Shown one piece after another: positions 1 through 10,749 of a stretch of DNA of 64,000 nt. The DNA is from Dimorphilus gyrociliatus. Taxonomy: Eukaryota > Annelida > Polychaeta > Dinophilidae. The stretch spans positions 1,240,001 to 1,304,000 of the forward strand of contig CAJFCJ010000003.1 of assembly GCA_904063045.1 (NCBI GenBank), written 5' to 3'. Position 1 is the stretch's first letter; every line of letters begins with the position of its first letter. The position numbers and the translations under genes were made by a program. The notes under the pieces were generated by a model. That model was given only the letters and a program-made list of their open reading frames with translations. It was not told where the DNA came from and ran no database searches.

Positions 1-412
1 ATAAAAATGTTTCATTCATCAAATGTTTCGTAATCTTCGTTACGCTGATCTCGATATTTAACAGACTAACAAAAAATGGTTTAACACTATATTTATTTCA
101 CTATAAATTTCTCTACCTATAACTAAGTTCCTTCGCTGTTTTTCCCTCTTTTAATTCCTGGTTTACAGCAAATAATAAAGTACATTATAAAGGGTTCTTT
201 GACATTTTCTAAAGTATAAGTGATAAAAAACAGGAAGCATTCACATGTTCAAGTGATCAAAAATTTCAATTCCTTATTGATAAATGTTCTCTTTCACTCT
301 AAAGTATTTTGTGAAACAACTTCATATATGAATTTTGCAGATATTATTTTATCAAAAGTTTTTATTCATATTTTTTATTTCTTTTCTCTGATTTAAAGCT
401 AGTTGTGATAAA
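1..412. other. Region upstream of receptor A1
   Basis: No gene is visible. The stretch is AT-rich and leads directly into the A1 start codon. It should contain the A1 promoter and 5' untranslated region, but I recognise no core promoter element. Confidence 0.5.
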
Positions 413-2215
413 ATGCTTTCTATCAGTCACGCTTGTAAGTTGCTTTTTTGTCATTATTTCTTACTTTTCGTTGAGGGGCTAAGAAAAACTGGTCAATGTG
501 AAGTTCAACACTGCAAAGTTGAAGAGTGGAGCAGTTGGTCACAATGTTCTACAGTATGTAATAATGAAGGTAACACTACCAGAGTCAGAAAAGTGTCTGT
601 TGAAGCATTTTGTGGAGGAACTGTCTGTCCTCCTCTAAGAGAAGTTCGACCGTGTCAGTCTTTATGCATACATGGAAATATCGAAGAAGAAGGCTTCTGC
701 AAATGCAATCCAGGATGGATGGGAAACTGTTGTCATATAGGTAAGTCAATCAAAAATGTAATCATTTCATTGTAACAACTAATCAAATCTCAACTGTTTT
801 GTTGTAGATATTGATGAATGTAACAAGACAACCACGTGTAAATACATATGCAAGAATACTGAAGGATCGTATCAATGTTTATGTCCTTCCGGTCACAAAA
901 CGGTAGGAAATGAGTGTATAGGTATAAACGCATACATTATCTCTTTTAATCATCCAATACATTACAATGTATTTGCTTCAATAAAGATATTGACGAGTGT
1001 TCATTGGACATGTGTGATCAACGCTGCAAGAACTCGATTGGTTCTTTTACTTGTAGTTGTGAAGAAGGATACAAGTTAACAGAAGATCTAGTGCATTGCG
1101 AAGAAGTCAACGATTGTTCAATAGATAATAAATGTCATCAATTGTGCATTAAGGATGAAAACAATGATGACAAATGCTTATGTAGATATGGATTCTATTA
1201 TTCGAGTATAAAGCAGAAATGTTATGGTAAATATTCAATTGATGAGGAATAATTAGGATAATTTGTTATCTCTCTCTCTCTCTTTTAAATTCCAATTAAT
1301 AAATTGCAGATATTGATGAGTGTTTGGCAAATGATAAAGTCTGTGATCACAATTGCACTAATACTGCTGGTTCCTTCATTTGTAAATGTAATGAAGGATA
1401 TAAGACAATAAACAAAGGAAGAACTTGCCAGGATATAGATGAATGTAAGGAATTTGTAACAAATTGTCCATTTTTTTGTGAAAATACTCCTGGCTCATAT
1501 AAATGTTCATGTCCAGTCGGTTTTCAGTTAGATCCATTTACTTCGAGATGTCAAGGTAAAATATATTCTTTTCCTCTGTCTCTCTCTCCCTCACTCGCTT
1601 TCTCTATGTGCAGTTGTATTATGAACAAGTTTATATTCTCTTTAGATATAGATGAATGCCAGACTGAAAGTCATGGCTGTGGGGATAGTTGCATCAATAC
1701 TCATGGAAGTTTTCGCTGCACATGTAAAGACGGATTTAGTGCGGTGAATGGTACATGTAAAGAGGGTAATGGACAACAACTAATTAGTTGATTTTCATAA
1801 AAACAACTTACTTTTGCTTTCGTTTTCAGATAAAAAATTGCCAGTTGATGAAAATTCTGAACTGGATCTTAAATATATTATTTCAATAGTAGTATCGGTC
1901 TGCATTTTTCTGTTCCTGATTTTGTTAATCTATAAATTAGGAAAAAGACACGGAAGAAGAAATAAAAATGGAGCGAAAATAAGAAGAAATATGAAAAGAA
2001 AAAGGACAGTATCTGTAAAAATAGGGAGGAGAGAAAGAAACAAAGAAGGAATAAAAGAAATAGACGAAAATCAAATTGGCTATTTGAAAATTGTGTCATT
2101 ACAGCAATCACTACCTCCAGTACCACCATTGCCTCTAGAACAACCAGTACCATCAGAAGCTAATATTACGAGAACAAATACAATAAAGGTTGTCTTTGAA
2201 AAAGATGATAATTAG
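413..2215 (+). CDS. TSP1-EGF single-pass receptor A1
   Basis: Six exons: 413-740, 808-921, 987-1226, 1310-1555, 1646-1765, 1830-2215, giving 477 residues. All introns are phase 1. Residues 1-24 look like a signal peptide. Residues 28-109 form a TSP1-like head (WSSWSQC near its start) that ends in a short Cys-rich EGF-like piece (GWMGNCC). Six EGF modules follow in a 1-2-2-1 exon pattern, mostly starting D-I-D-E-C, the calcium-binding type. The membrane helix is about residues 365-387. The 90-residue tail is strongly basic, then has IGYLKI (Tyr434, a match to the ITIM consensus IxYxxI) and a proline-rich PPVPPLP stretch like an SH3 ligand. Its ectodomain is nearly identical to that of A2, while the tail and signal peptide differ. 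A poly(A) signal lies at 2294-2299. Ligand unknown; a cell-surface recognition or adhesion role is inference. Confidence 0.9.
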
Positions 2216-2748
2216 AAAACACTATAATATTTATTTAATTTTTGAGCCGAAAGTAAGAATCTGTCTTGTTATTGATTTTTCCATCTCTTTATAAATAAAT
2301 GCATTATCATTTTTAATGGTGGGCTATCATATAGAACATTTAATGATTCGCTTTTTATCATTAATTGACCGAAATATAGAAATCATACCAGCCTGTAATA
2401 CAATAATTACAATAAATATTCTAATTTGTCTTTCTAAGTAATAGCTCTTTGACAATTTGCAAAATGATTTATTTTATTAATAAAAAGATTTGATTTAACA
2501 GCAAATTTTCTTCATTCTACGTTATTGACATTCTAGTTATTTCAAATTCTTATTACTTCTTACAGGAAAGTTATTTTCTACTAAAACTTCTCTTTCTATG
2601 GTGTAGTAATTTTGAAAAAGGATATAAATTCTTTATATTGAATGTGTATGCTTTTCAAATATTATATATATTTAAAAATATACATAATTATTACAGGATA
2701 GTATTCGTCATATAAAAATTCTAACCTTAGAAAGGAGATTGAAATGAA
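2216..2748. other. Spacer between A1 and B1
   Basis: Holds the A1 3' end (AATAAA at 2294-2299) and the upstream region of B1. No coding potential seen. An acceptor-like CCTTAG lies at 2724-2729, just before the B1 start. It could mark a 5' UTR intron or a trans-splice site, but neither can be shown here. Confidence 0.5.
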
Positions 2749-2752
2749 ATGA
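2744..2752 (+). promoter_or_regulatory. Two-codon upstream ORF overlapping the B1 start codon
   Basis: The string ATGAAATGA reads ATG-AAA-TGA, and its stop overlaps the B1 start ATG at 2749. This is the geometry of termination-reinitiation. It matters only if the transcript begins upstream of 2744. Confidence 0.45.
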
Positions 2753-4560
2753 AACTCTTCAATGTTTTTTGTGTCTTTCTCATGTTTCTTATGTTATTCT
2801 GCAAATGTCAATCCAGATGCCGGAAAAATCAATGGAGTCATTGGAGCATTTGTTCCAAACCGTGTGGTCCTAATAGTATAAAAACAAGAATTTGTAGAGT
2901 AATCTCTCACTGTACGAATAGGACAAACTGTCAGCGTCCAATGCAAACTGTCTTTTGCCCTAGCGAATGTTATAATGGTCATGCTATCACTAATAAATGC
3001 CAGTGTAAAGATGGATGGATGGGAGAATGCTGCAACAAAGGTAATTAATTAGCGTTAAACGTTATCAAACACAGAGTTTCCTACTAATCCTATTATCTGA
3101 ACTTCAGATGTCAATGAATGTTTACAAAATAACAAACTTTGCAACCCAAATGTTTGTATAAATACAGTTGGAAGCTATAAATGTTCCTGTCATGCGGGAT
3201 ACGAAGAAGAGGATGGAGCTTGTACAGGTATTTACTGTTAATTAATAAACTATGATTCTGCAACACATTCTCTATTCAATCGTCTATTTTTTTGAATAGA
3301 TATTGACGAATGTTCAGGGAACGTATGCGATCAAATCTGTACAAATACTGAAGGAAGTTACAAATGCTCATGTCGTGAAGGTTATCTTTTGAGTGATGAT
3401 AATAGAAAATGTATTATTGGTAACATGTGTAAAAATAGTAACCACAACTGCGATCATATTTGCGTCAGTAAGCCTGACGGTAGCTATTCTTGTAAATGTA
3501 AATTGGGATATTACGAACAAAATAATTCTACAAAATGCTTAGGTTCAGTTCTAATTTCTTCATCCAAAATTTCTATCATTTTCATCACAATCATTCAATT
3601 TCCGTGTCTTCCAATAGATATCGACGAATGTTTGTTATCTTTACATAATTGTAATCAGCTATGCATAAATACTCCTGGATCGTATAAATGCAGTTGTAAA
3701 TCTGGCTTTAAAACGAACAATAATGGTTTAAATTGCAGTGATATTGATGAATGTGCTGATATTTCCATACACTGCGACTATCAGTGTAAAAATACACCTG
3801 GTTCTTTTGAATGTTTATGTCCATCTGGCTTTAAACTTTTATCAGATAAGCGAACTTGTCAAGGTAAAGACGACATGTAATTTATTGAGAGATATATAAC
3901 ACATATTGAACATTACTGAATATAGATATCAATGAATGCAAAGAAAATTCAAACGTTTGTCAACATCAATGTAACAATTTAAATGGAACATACTATTGTT
4001 CATGTCAACCTGGCTATTACACTTCGTCATCCGGATGCGAAAGTTTCTATTTATTATGTTTAATTATGAATATTTTCTATTAAATGAACTACTTTCATTG
4101 CTCAAAAAGGCTATTAATGAAATAATATAAATGAATATATCTTTTTCAGAATTACCAGTAACAGAGAAAACTGAAAAAAAGACATCAGATTCTAAACTAT
4201 CTACTGGTTATATGATATTGATAACTGGTGTTACTATTTTAATAGCTATTTCAGTTGGAATTGGGATTGTCTTTATCAAGAAAAGAATAGCAAAAAGGTA
4301 TGAGTAAGCATATCCTTATTAAGTTTTTATATTAAATATTCTATTTACATAAAAGATCGAGCATAGGAGCTATACCATCACTACCACACTCTCTTTCGGA
4401 AGATTTGGGAGCAGCAACGTCTGGTCTCAATTTTGAATTTAATAGAAAGCTACAAAGTATATTATGCTTAAAATTAGTTTCTTTTCAATATTTTAAAAAT
4501 CAAATCGCCATTTTGTTTCAGTTGTACAAAACATTTATCATGTTAGTTAATTTTGAGTAG
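2749..4560 (+). CDS. TSP1-EGF single-pass receptor B1
   Basis: Seven exons: 2749-3040, 3108-3227, 3300-3542, 3618-3863, 3926-4042, 4150-4297, 4356-4560, giving 456 residues. It has a signal peptide, a TSP1-like head ([12 protein letters not shown]) and six EGF modules in a 1-2-2-1 exon pattern. The membrane helix is encoded near 4207-4275, followed by a Ser-rich tail ([17 protein letters not shown]). Exons 2-5 and their introns are almost identical to B2; exon 1 and the tail are not. The intron at 3543-3617 has a weak donor (GTTCAG), is 75 bases long and has no in-frame stop, so it could be retained. The extreme C-terminus is uncertain because one more intron (about 4457-4521) is possible. 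AATAAA lies at 4626-4631. Function unknown. Confidence 0.85.
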
Positions 4561-5044
4561 GAAAAAGGGATGTTCAAGATGATAATGAACTTATTGTGAT
4601 GTTTCTTGTTTATATCTCCATCATTAATAAATATATTGAGAAATGATATACCGCATAATTCCAGTCCAGATTACAAAATACATTTTGAGATGATATCAAC
4701 ATATTGCTGAAATATTTTTGAATATTTTCATTTATTTTAAATCTCATTAAAGTCTTCATTTATTAGTTTTAATTTCTTAAAAATACACTAGTTACGTGAT
4801 TGCGAGATAGAAGCTCGACGTAGCGCTTACTCTTTCCTTTAATTTATTACTCTACTTTAATATATCACTTATTACATGTGTATAATCTTCAAAGGGAAAT
4901 GACGTAAACGAAAAGTAAATTTTAATATTCCGTCGGATATATATTTATAATAAGTGTTCAATTAGATATAACACAAAGATAAGGATATGAATGAACAACA
5001 TAAAGAATGTATCGATGATTGAGAACTCTCCCTTTGCTCTTTTA
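4561..5044. other. Convergent spacer between B1 and C1
   Basis: The two genes end facing each other. B1's poly(A) signal is at 4626-4631. On the minus strand an AATAAA (5041-5046) overlaps the C1 stop codon. Nothing else is recognisable. Confidence 0.5.
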
Positions 5045-6610
5045 TTATTGTGGACATACATAAGGTTCCACAATCTTTGTCTCTTTCTTTGATTTTTTTA
5101 CTTTCCAAATTTTATAAGTAATAACACCAGAGATTAAAATTAACACCAAAAAACTTAGAATAGCTATAAGTGCTATATATCTTCCATTATCATTATCTTC
5201 AACGGTTACTATTTCTTGTTCAATTTCTATTAGAATAAGAAAAGAATATAAATAAATATTTCCACGCAATTAAAAATCATTAACCTTTGCATGATCCATT
5301 AAAAGAGCGATAAAATCCCAGTGAACAGGAACAGTAATATGATCCATATATGTTATTACAAATCGAACAATTTTTAATATCAGTTTCTTTTGAGCATTCA
5401 TCAATATCTGAATGTAACAGAGATACTTAATGAATTATTGTGATTGAAGAAAAGTTTAGCTCAATAATTGTTTTCCTACCTAAACAGGTTTTTCCGTCAG
5501 TTGATAAATGTAAACCGGGCGGACAAGAACAGTTATATCCTCCGTCATAATTAATACAAAGAAAGCTACATTGTGTATCTTGAACACGACATTCATTAAT
5601 ATCAGTACAAGTTCTTCCTTCGTCCATAGTTGTAAAACCTTTTTCACATTCACACCTATATTTACCAGGTAGATTTATACATTTGTGAGCACAATCGTCA
5701 TGTTTCAAAAGGCATTCGTCGACGTCTACATTAGAGAATCAGAAGAAAATGAAAGAATTCATTTTTGACAATTAGTTCCAATAATCAGATTTCATAGTTA
5801 CCTTGACATTTCTTGTTATCTCCTTCTGGAATGTAAAAGCCGGACCTACATTTACATTCGTAACCTTCGCGTTTCTTGATACAAATTTGATCGCAATCGT
5901 GCTTCACAAGACATTCATTGTCTACATTGCAGGATCGCAAATCTTCTGCGAGCTTATATCCTGGTATATTACATTCGCAAACGACAGATCCAATGGTATT
6001 TGTACATTTTTGTTCACACCAATTTTGCGCGCATTCGTCTATGTCTATAATTAATCATAGCTGTAATTGTAGTTAATCTATAAGAACTCGAGAATAGAAA
6101 CGTTTTTTTCACCTTGACATTGACTAGATCCTATCATTTTGAAGCCAGGTTTGCATAAACATTTAAATGATCCAATTAGGTTTAGACATATTTGCTGACA
6201 ACGATTAGCATCATTGCATTCATCAACATCTTAATGAAGGAGAAATATAATAAAAAATTATTTGATTATTAATAATAGATGATATAGACTGTACCCAAAT
6301 GGCAACAATGACCTTGCCATCCGATATTACATTTGCATGTGCCTTTTTCTAGCCTGCCTTGTCCACATCGCCGATTACATGGACGCTCCTCTTGAAGATG
6401 ATAACACGGCCTTCCCCCACAAGCATTGCCATGTATAAGAGACCGTGTTCTGATTGAGATTCCGTCTGGTCCACATGGATGGTTACAAGTTGTCCATGGA
6501 TTCCATTCTCTCTCTCGACAATGAACAAGGTTACATCTGCGGCGCCAAAAACCCTGGACAATCAAAGGAAATAGAATAAAGAGTATAAGTGTCAAACTTA
6601 TTTTTCTCAT
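5045..6610 (-). CDS. TSP1-EGF single-pass receptor C1
   Basis: Six exons on the minus strand: 6610-6295, 6229-6113, 6044-5802, 5725-5480, 5407-5285, 5226-5045, giving 408 residues. All introns are phase 1. Residues 1-20 are a clear signal peptide. Next comes FWRRRC, a TSP1-like head with NPWTTC, and six EGF modules in a 1-2-2-1 exon pattern. A short acidic stalk leads to a membrane helix (IALIAILSFLVLILISG) and a small Lys-rich tail ending EPYVCPQ. Bases 5589-6049 match C2 at a constant offset of 3,733 with only about two differences, across an intron. The rest of the gene has diverged. The stop codon overlaps a poly(A) signal (TAATAAA). Function unknown. Confidence 0.9.
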
Positions 6611-7779
6611 AGCTGAAGCTCAAATGAGAAATGTTTTTAACATGAAGATTTAAAGGGTAAGTTCTCTCCAAAGTACCTAACATTTCAATAGAACTATTTT
6701 ATTATCTTCTTTAAAAGACTTCGCTATAAGAAATATGAGTAATAACTACTTTTAATTGAATTAAAATGTAAAGAAATGTTGCTCTTTTTTACAGTTTTTC
6801 CATAATTAAAGTAAGTTTATTACTCAACATTTTAATAATTCTTCATCAACAACTTAGGTCAGCATTAAATTTTTCCTTCTTACTTTTTCACAGGGTATTT
6901 AAAAAATATTGTTTCTAATAGATAATGTCTTAATATACTTTCAGCCAGGTTTTTGAACAAAATGCAGTTGAACTGCAAAAAAATTTTCCCATGTTGATTA
7001 TCTTGAAATTTTTTAGAAAACTTTCCTATTTTTTGTCTTGGTTTCAATAAGATTACATTGTAGCTAAACATATAGATGTCGCTTATTGTTGTGTTATTAT
7101 TAATAATTATTGCTAAATATTAATAGAATATTTTAATCTTATCCTTAAAACTTAACAATAATCCATATTTTTCCATATCCTCTTTTCCTTAACATCATAC
7201 TGTTTGCATTATCTAGTTTTATCATTGATAGACAATTACGTTGAAAACAGGAAGAGATTATCTACTAGTAATGTTATAATAATAACGTCTTGGTGAATTC
7301 CAATCAAATTCATGGACAAGATAATACATTAATGTTATCGAATATCTATTAGTATTTACTTAATCCAACAATTTCAATAAAACCTGGAATGTGTTGTTAA
7401 CAATCTGCGATAATAAACAAATATAATCTAATTGCAATAGAGAATCTTTAAACAGTTCGTAAATGAGACAATTTGCAAAACTGAGAGAAATCTAAAATAT
7501 ATCTATTATAGACATTTCAACTAGTAGTAAACTTTTCAATTACTATATACTTAGTATTATTGTGTTTTTCTTTGCCGTTGATTAATAAGGTTTAACAGAG
7601 GCTTATCACCCTATCACCCTATACTGTAAATTTAACATCAATGGTGGCTTGATTTATCGTTCTTCTCATTGGTTTAAGGAATTCGGAGCAACGAATTGAT
7701 AAATTTTGTTTATTCTAGTTTTTATGATTTCCTTTAATATTGAAAATTTAAATACTGAAAAGGGAAACTATTTTTCATT
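6611..7779. other. Spacer between C1 and the pseudogene
   Basis: AT-rich, with no coding exon or repeat recognised. It must hold the C1 promoter next to 6610. Confidence 0.4.
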
Positions 7780-8406
7780 TGCTAATTGTCTATTAAGCGA
7801 ATGGTTGTCATGGACCTTATGTTCCCAACCTTGAGGTTTAGAAGACATCACTAATTGTACCAGGCAAATAATCCAAAAGCCGAAATGCAGAGGGTACCCA
7901 TGTAAAGATACAACATATCAAGAAAAACCCTTTAATATAGATTGCGGAAAAGGTATACTGAAAAGTGAGACTTGTGAATGTTCAACTAGATAGAAAGGAA
8001 AAATGCTGCAGTAAATTAATTAGACATCGATGAATGTTTTGAAAAGAAATGTTCACAAAATTGCACAAATACTATTGGATCATTTAATTGTTCTTGTACA
8101 CCTCCGTCTATTCTATTATCAGATGAGACATCTTGCAGTGAATGTAAAGTTGATCACACGTGTTCACAGCACTGCATTGCTGGTAGACATAACTATCATT
8201 GTAAATGTTTTAATGAATATTTACAATCACTTAGAAATCCTGGATATTTGTCGAAAAATGAAGGAAGATAATTTCTAGATATTATTGAATGGGAGAGTTT
8301 AACTGTACTTTGCAGTTACTTTTGTATTAGTACAGAAGGGTCATATTTTTGTCACTGTCCGAATGGCTTAAAATTGAATACAACAAACAAGGAAGTATGC
8401 GAAGGT
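7780..8406 (+). pseudogene. Decayed TSP1-EGF receptor gene
   Basis: The translation shows a TSP1-like head (EWLSWTLCSQP), the Cys-rich end piece, two EGF modules and a degraded third. A Cys codon became TGA at about 7832. A Trp codon of the GW.GKCC motif became TAG near 7991, and a frameshift follows within a few bases. The two places where introns should lie have shrunk to about 13 bases (for example 8009-8021), too short to splice, although the flanking phase-1 codons still join in frame. No signal peptide or membrane exon is found. It lies between C1 and C2, at the mirror point of the cluster. Confidence 0.85.
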
Positions 8407-8773
8407 AATCTGTAATATTTGATATAGTATTTATAAAAGCGAAAGTACAAAGTACAATATATATCTTTTTAGTCATAAATAAATGAAGAAAGAAGTAAAA
8501 ATATATAAGTTTGCTTCTAATATTTTTTGAATTTTTTCTTTTTATTTCATTTTTGCAAGATCATAAATTTTGTTGCATCAGATATGTGAATTAGCAGGGT
8601 TTAAATACAAGAACTCTTAGCTATAGCCAATCAATCAATGCTGGCAACTTAACTAGCAAATATAGAACGTCATTATTTAAAAGTATTGATTTTCAATAAA
8701 ATCGATAAAATATGGAATTAAGGTGTAGAGATATGCAGTGTTCAATTCCGTAGTTATGCTTACCAACTTCTTA
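8407..8773. other. Spacer before the C2 3' end
   Basis: Nothing recognisable apart from a donor-like GTAATC directly after the last pseudogene EGF, which suggests that further exons were lost. Confidence 0.4.
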
Positions 8774-10352
8774 TTAAGGTGTTCGACCATTCTGCTGATA
8801 TCTAGCTCGACATCGACATAGAGCTCTTCGTTTAAAATACACAGCTCCACACACAGGGATAGTTATTACCAGAAAAATTAAACATACTACAATAGCGATA
8901 TATGTTGCATCGTTATTTTCTTCAGCCACAATAACTTCCTGGGTTATCTCTATTAATATAAAATACATATATTTATATATATATACTGTACATATATATT
9001 TCAACGCTAACTTGTACACGTGCCGTTATCTGTCATATAATATCCAGTAGTACAAGAACAGAAATACGATCCGTAAATGTTTTTGCAACTCGGACAGTTT
9101 TCAGGTAAATTTGGGGATAAGCACTCATCAACGTCTGATTGTAATATGTGATATTAGATGTCGTACTAATTGGAATAAAATGGTGGGCTTCTTTCATTAA
9201 TTTACTTCTTACCTGAGCAAGTTTCATCATCGTCATTTAGCATTAGACCAGGTGGACAGGTGCAATTATATCCTCCTTGATAGTTTTTGCAAAAGAAACT
9301 ACATTGAATAGTTTCGATCCTACATTCATTAATATCAGTACAAGTTCTTCCTTCGTCCATAGTTGTAAAACCTTTTTCACATTCACACCTATATTTACCA
9401 GGTAGATTTATACATTTGTGAGCACAATCGTCATGTTTCAAAAGGCATTCGTCGACGTCTACATTAGAGAATCAGAAGAAAATGAAAGAATTCATTTTTG
9501 ACAATTAGTTCCAATAATCAGATTTCATAGTTACCTTGACATTTCTTGCTATCTCCTTCTGGAATGTAAAAGCCGGACCTACATTTACATTCGTAACCTT
9601 CGCGTTTCTTGATACAAATTTGATCGCAATCGTGCTTCACAAGACATTCATTGTCTACATTGCAGGATCGCAAATCTTCTGCGAGCTTATATCCTGGTAT
9701 ATTACATTCGCAAACGACAGATCCAATGGTATTTGTACATTTTTGTTCACACCAATTTTGCGCGCATTCGTCTATATCTATAAAAATAGAAAATATAAGA
9801 TATATTAAGCTTTTTCTATAAAGATGTTTTGAACAGAAATTGATACCTGCACACTGACTGGGCCCAACTTTCTGGAAACCAGGTCTACATAAACATTCAA
9901 ATGATCCAATAGTATTTTGGCATATGTGTTGACAGCGTCCTTTATCTACACACTCATCGACATCTTCAGAAAGAAATGAAACGAAAATTAAGAAAAAGCG
10001 TTAAAAATAAAATAAAGAAAGATTTACCCAAATGACAGCAGTGACCTTGCCATCCTGGATTGCAATGGCACAAATTACCAATCAGTTTTCCCTGTCCACA
10101 ATTCCGATTGCATGCGCGAGTTTCTTCGGTTGCTGCACAAGCTGTCCCACCACACGTAGGAGCAACTGCGATATGTCGTGTTCTTCTGGAGATCCCCTGC
10201 GTACCACATGGATGAGAACATGTTGTCCAAGGATTCCATGCTGCTAATTGGCAATCACGACGACCGCATCTTCTTCTTCTTCTTCTTCTCCAGAAGCCCG
10301 TATTAAATTGCAGTAAAACTAGTAGAATAGCTAGTATCAATAAAATTCGCAT
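8774..10352 (-). CDS. TSP1-EGF single-pass receptor C2
   Basis: Six exons on the minus strand: 10352-10028, 9963-9847, 9777-9535, 9458-9213, 9134-9012, 8949-8774, giving 409 residues. The reading frame is open upstream to 10445, but ATG at 10352 starts a proper signal peptide (MRILLILAILLVLLQFNTG). The mature protein begins FW followed by seven arginines encoded by seven AGA codons; C1 has three. The TSP1-like head (NPWTTC) precedes six EGF modules, a membrane helix (IAIVVCLIFLVITIPVCG) and a short tail rich in Cys and Arg ending QQNGRTP. Bases 9322-9782 are nearly identical to C1. It is divergent with B2, whose start lies 397 bases away. Function unknown. Confidence 0.9.
8974..9000. repeat. 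TA-rich palindrome with ACTGT core
   Basis: Lies in the last intron of C2. It is one of at least a dozen dispersed copies of a TATATACTGTATATA-like motif in the window. Confidence 0.6.
10269..10289 (-). repeat. Coding AGA triplet repeat in C2 (seven units)
   Basis: Seven AGA codons in a row, read on the minus strand, encode the poly-arginine just after the C2 signal peptide. The paralogue C1 has three arginines there, written CGC-CGC-AGA. Confidence 0.9.
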
Positions 10353-10749
10353 ACTATAAGTTAGAAGTATTTGCCAGGATGAATCGTAAATTGTATTAAT
10401 TTCCAATAGAATTAACTTGTTTATAATCCTCAAATTCACATCCAATAATGGTTAGAATGAAATTTCAAGAAAAAGTCGTCAAGATGGTCGAATTCTGAGT
10501 TTGAATCAAACAAATACATACGCTAAAGCCTTTCTTTACAGGACAGAAAGAATTTCTATAGTATATAAATAGATAAATTACAATTTGGTTACTGCGATTT
10601 CTATGTATTCAAACACAAATTATTTCAACTTCATTCTTTCCTTAATCCTTTGGATTTATTAGTCATTGGTTAATAAACTTCCTGATTCGTGTCACGCTCA
10701 GCGCTAACCGAAGATAGTTGACAATTATCATATTTAACTAAATGCTTAA
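10353..10749. promoter_or_regulatory. Divergent upstream region of C2 and B2
   Basis: 397 bases separate the start codons of C2 (minus) and B2 (plus), so both promoters must fit here. I see no definite core element. A three-codon upstream ORF (ATG at 10742) overlaps the B2 start as ATGA. Confidence 0.5.

Noticed and set aside
5803-6054. Open frame on the plus strand opposite C1 exon 3, with a near-identical twin at 9536-9808
   Set aside because: It is the antisense of the conserved EGF exon. The twin exists only because C1 and C2 share that tract.
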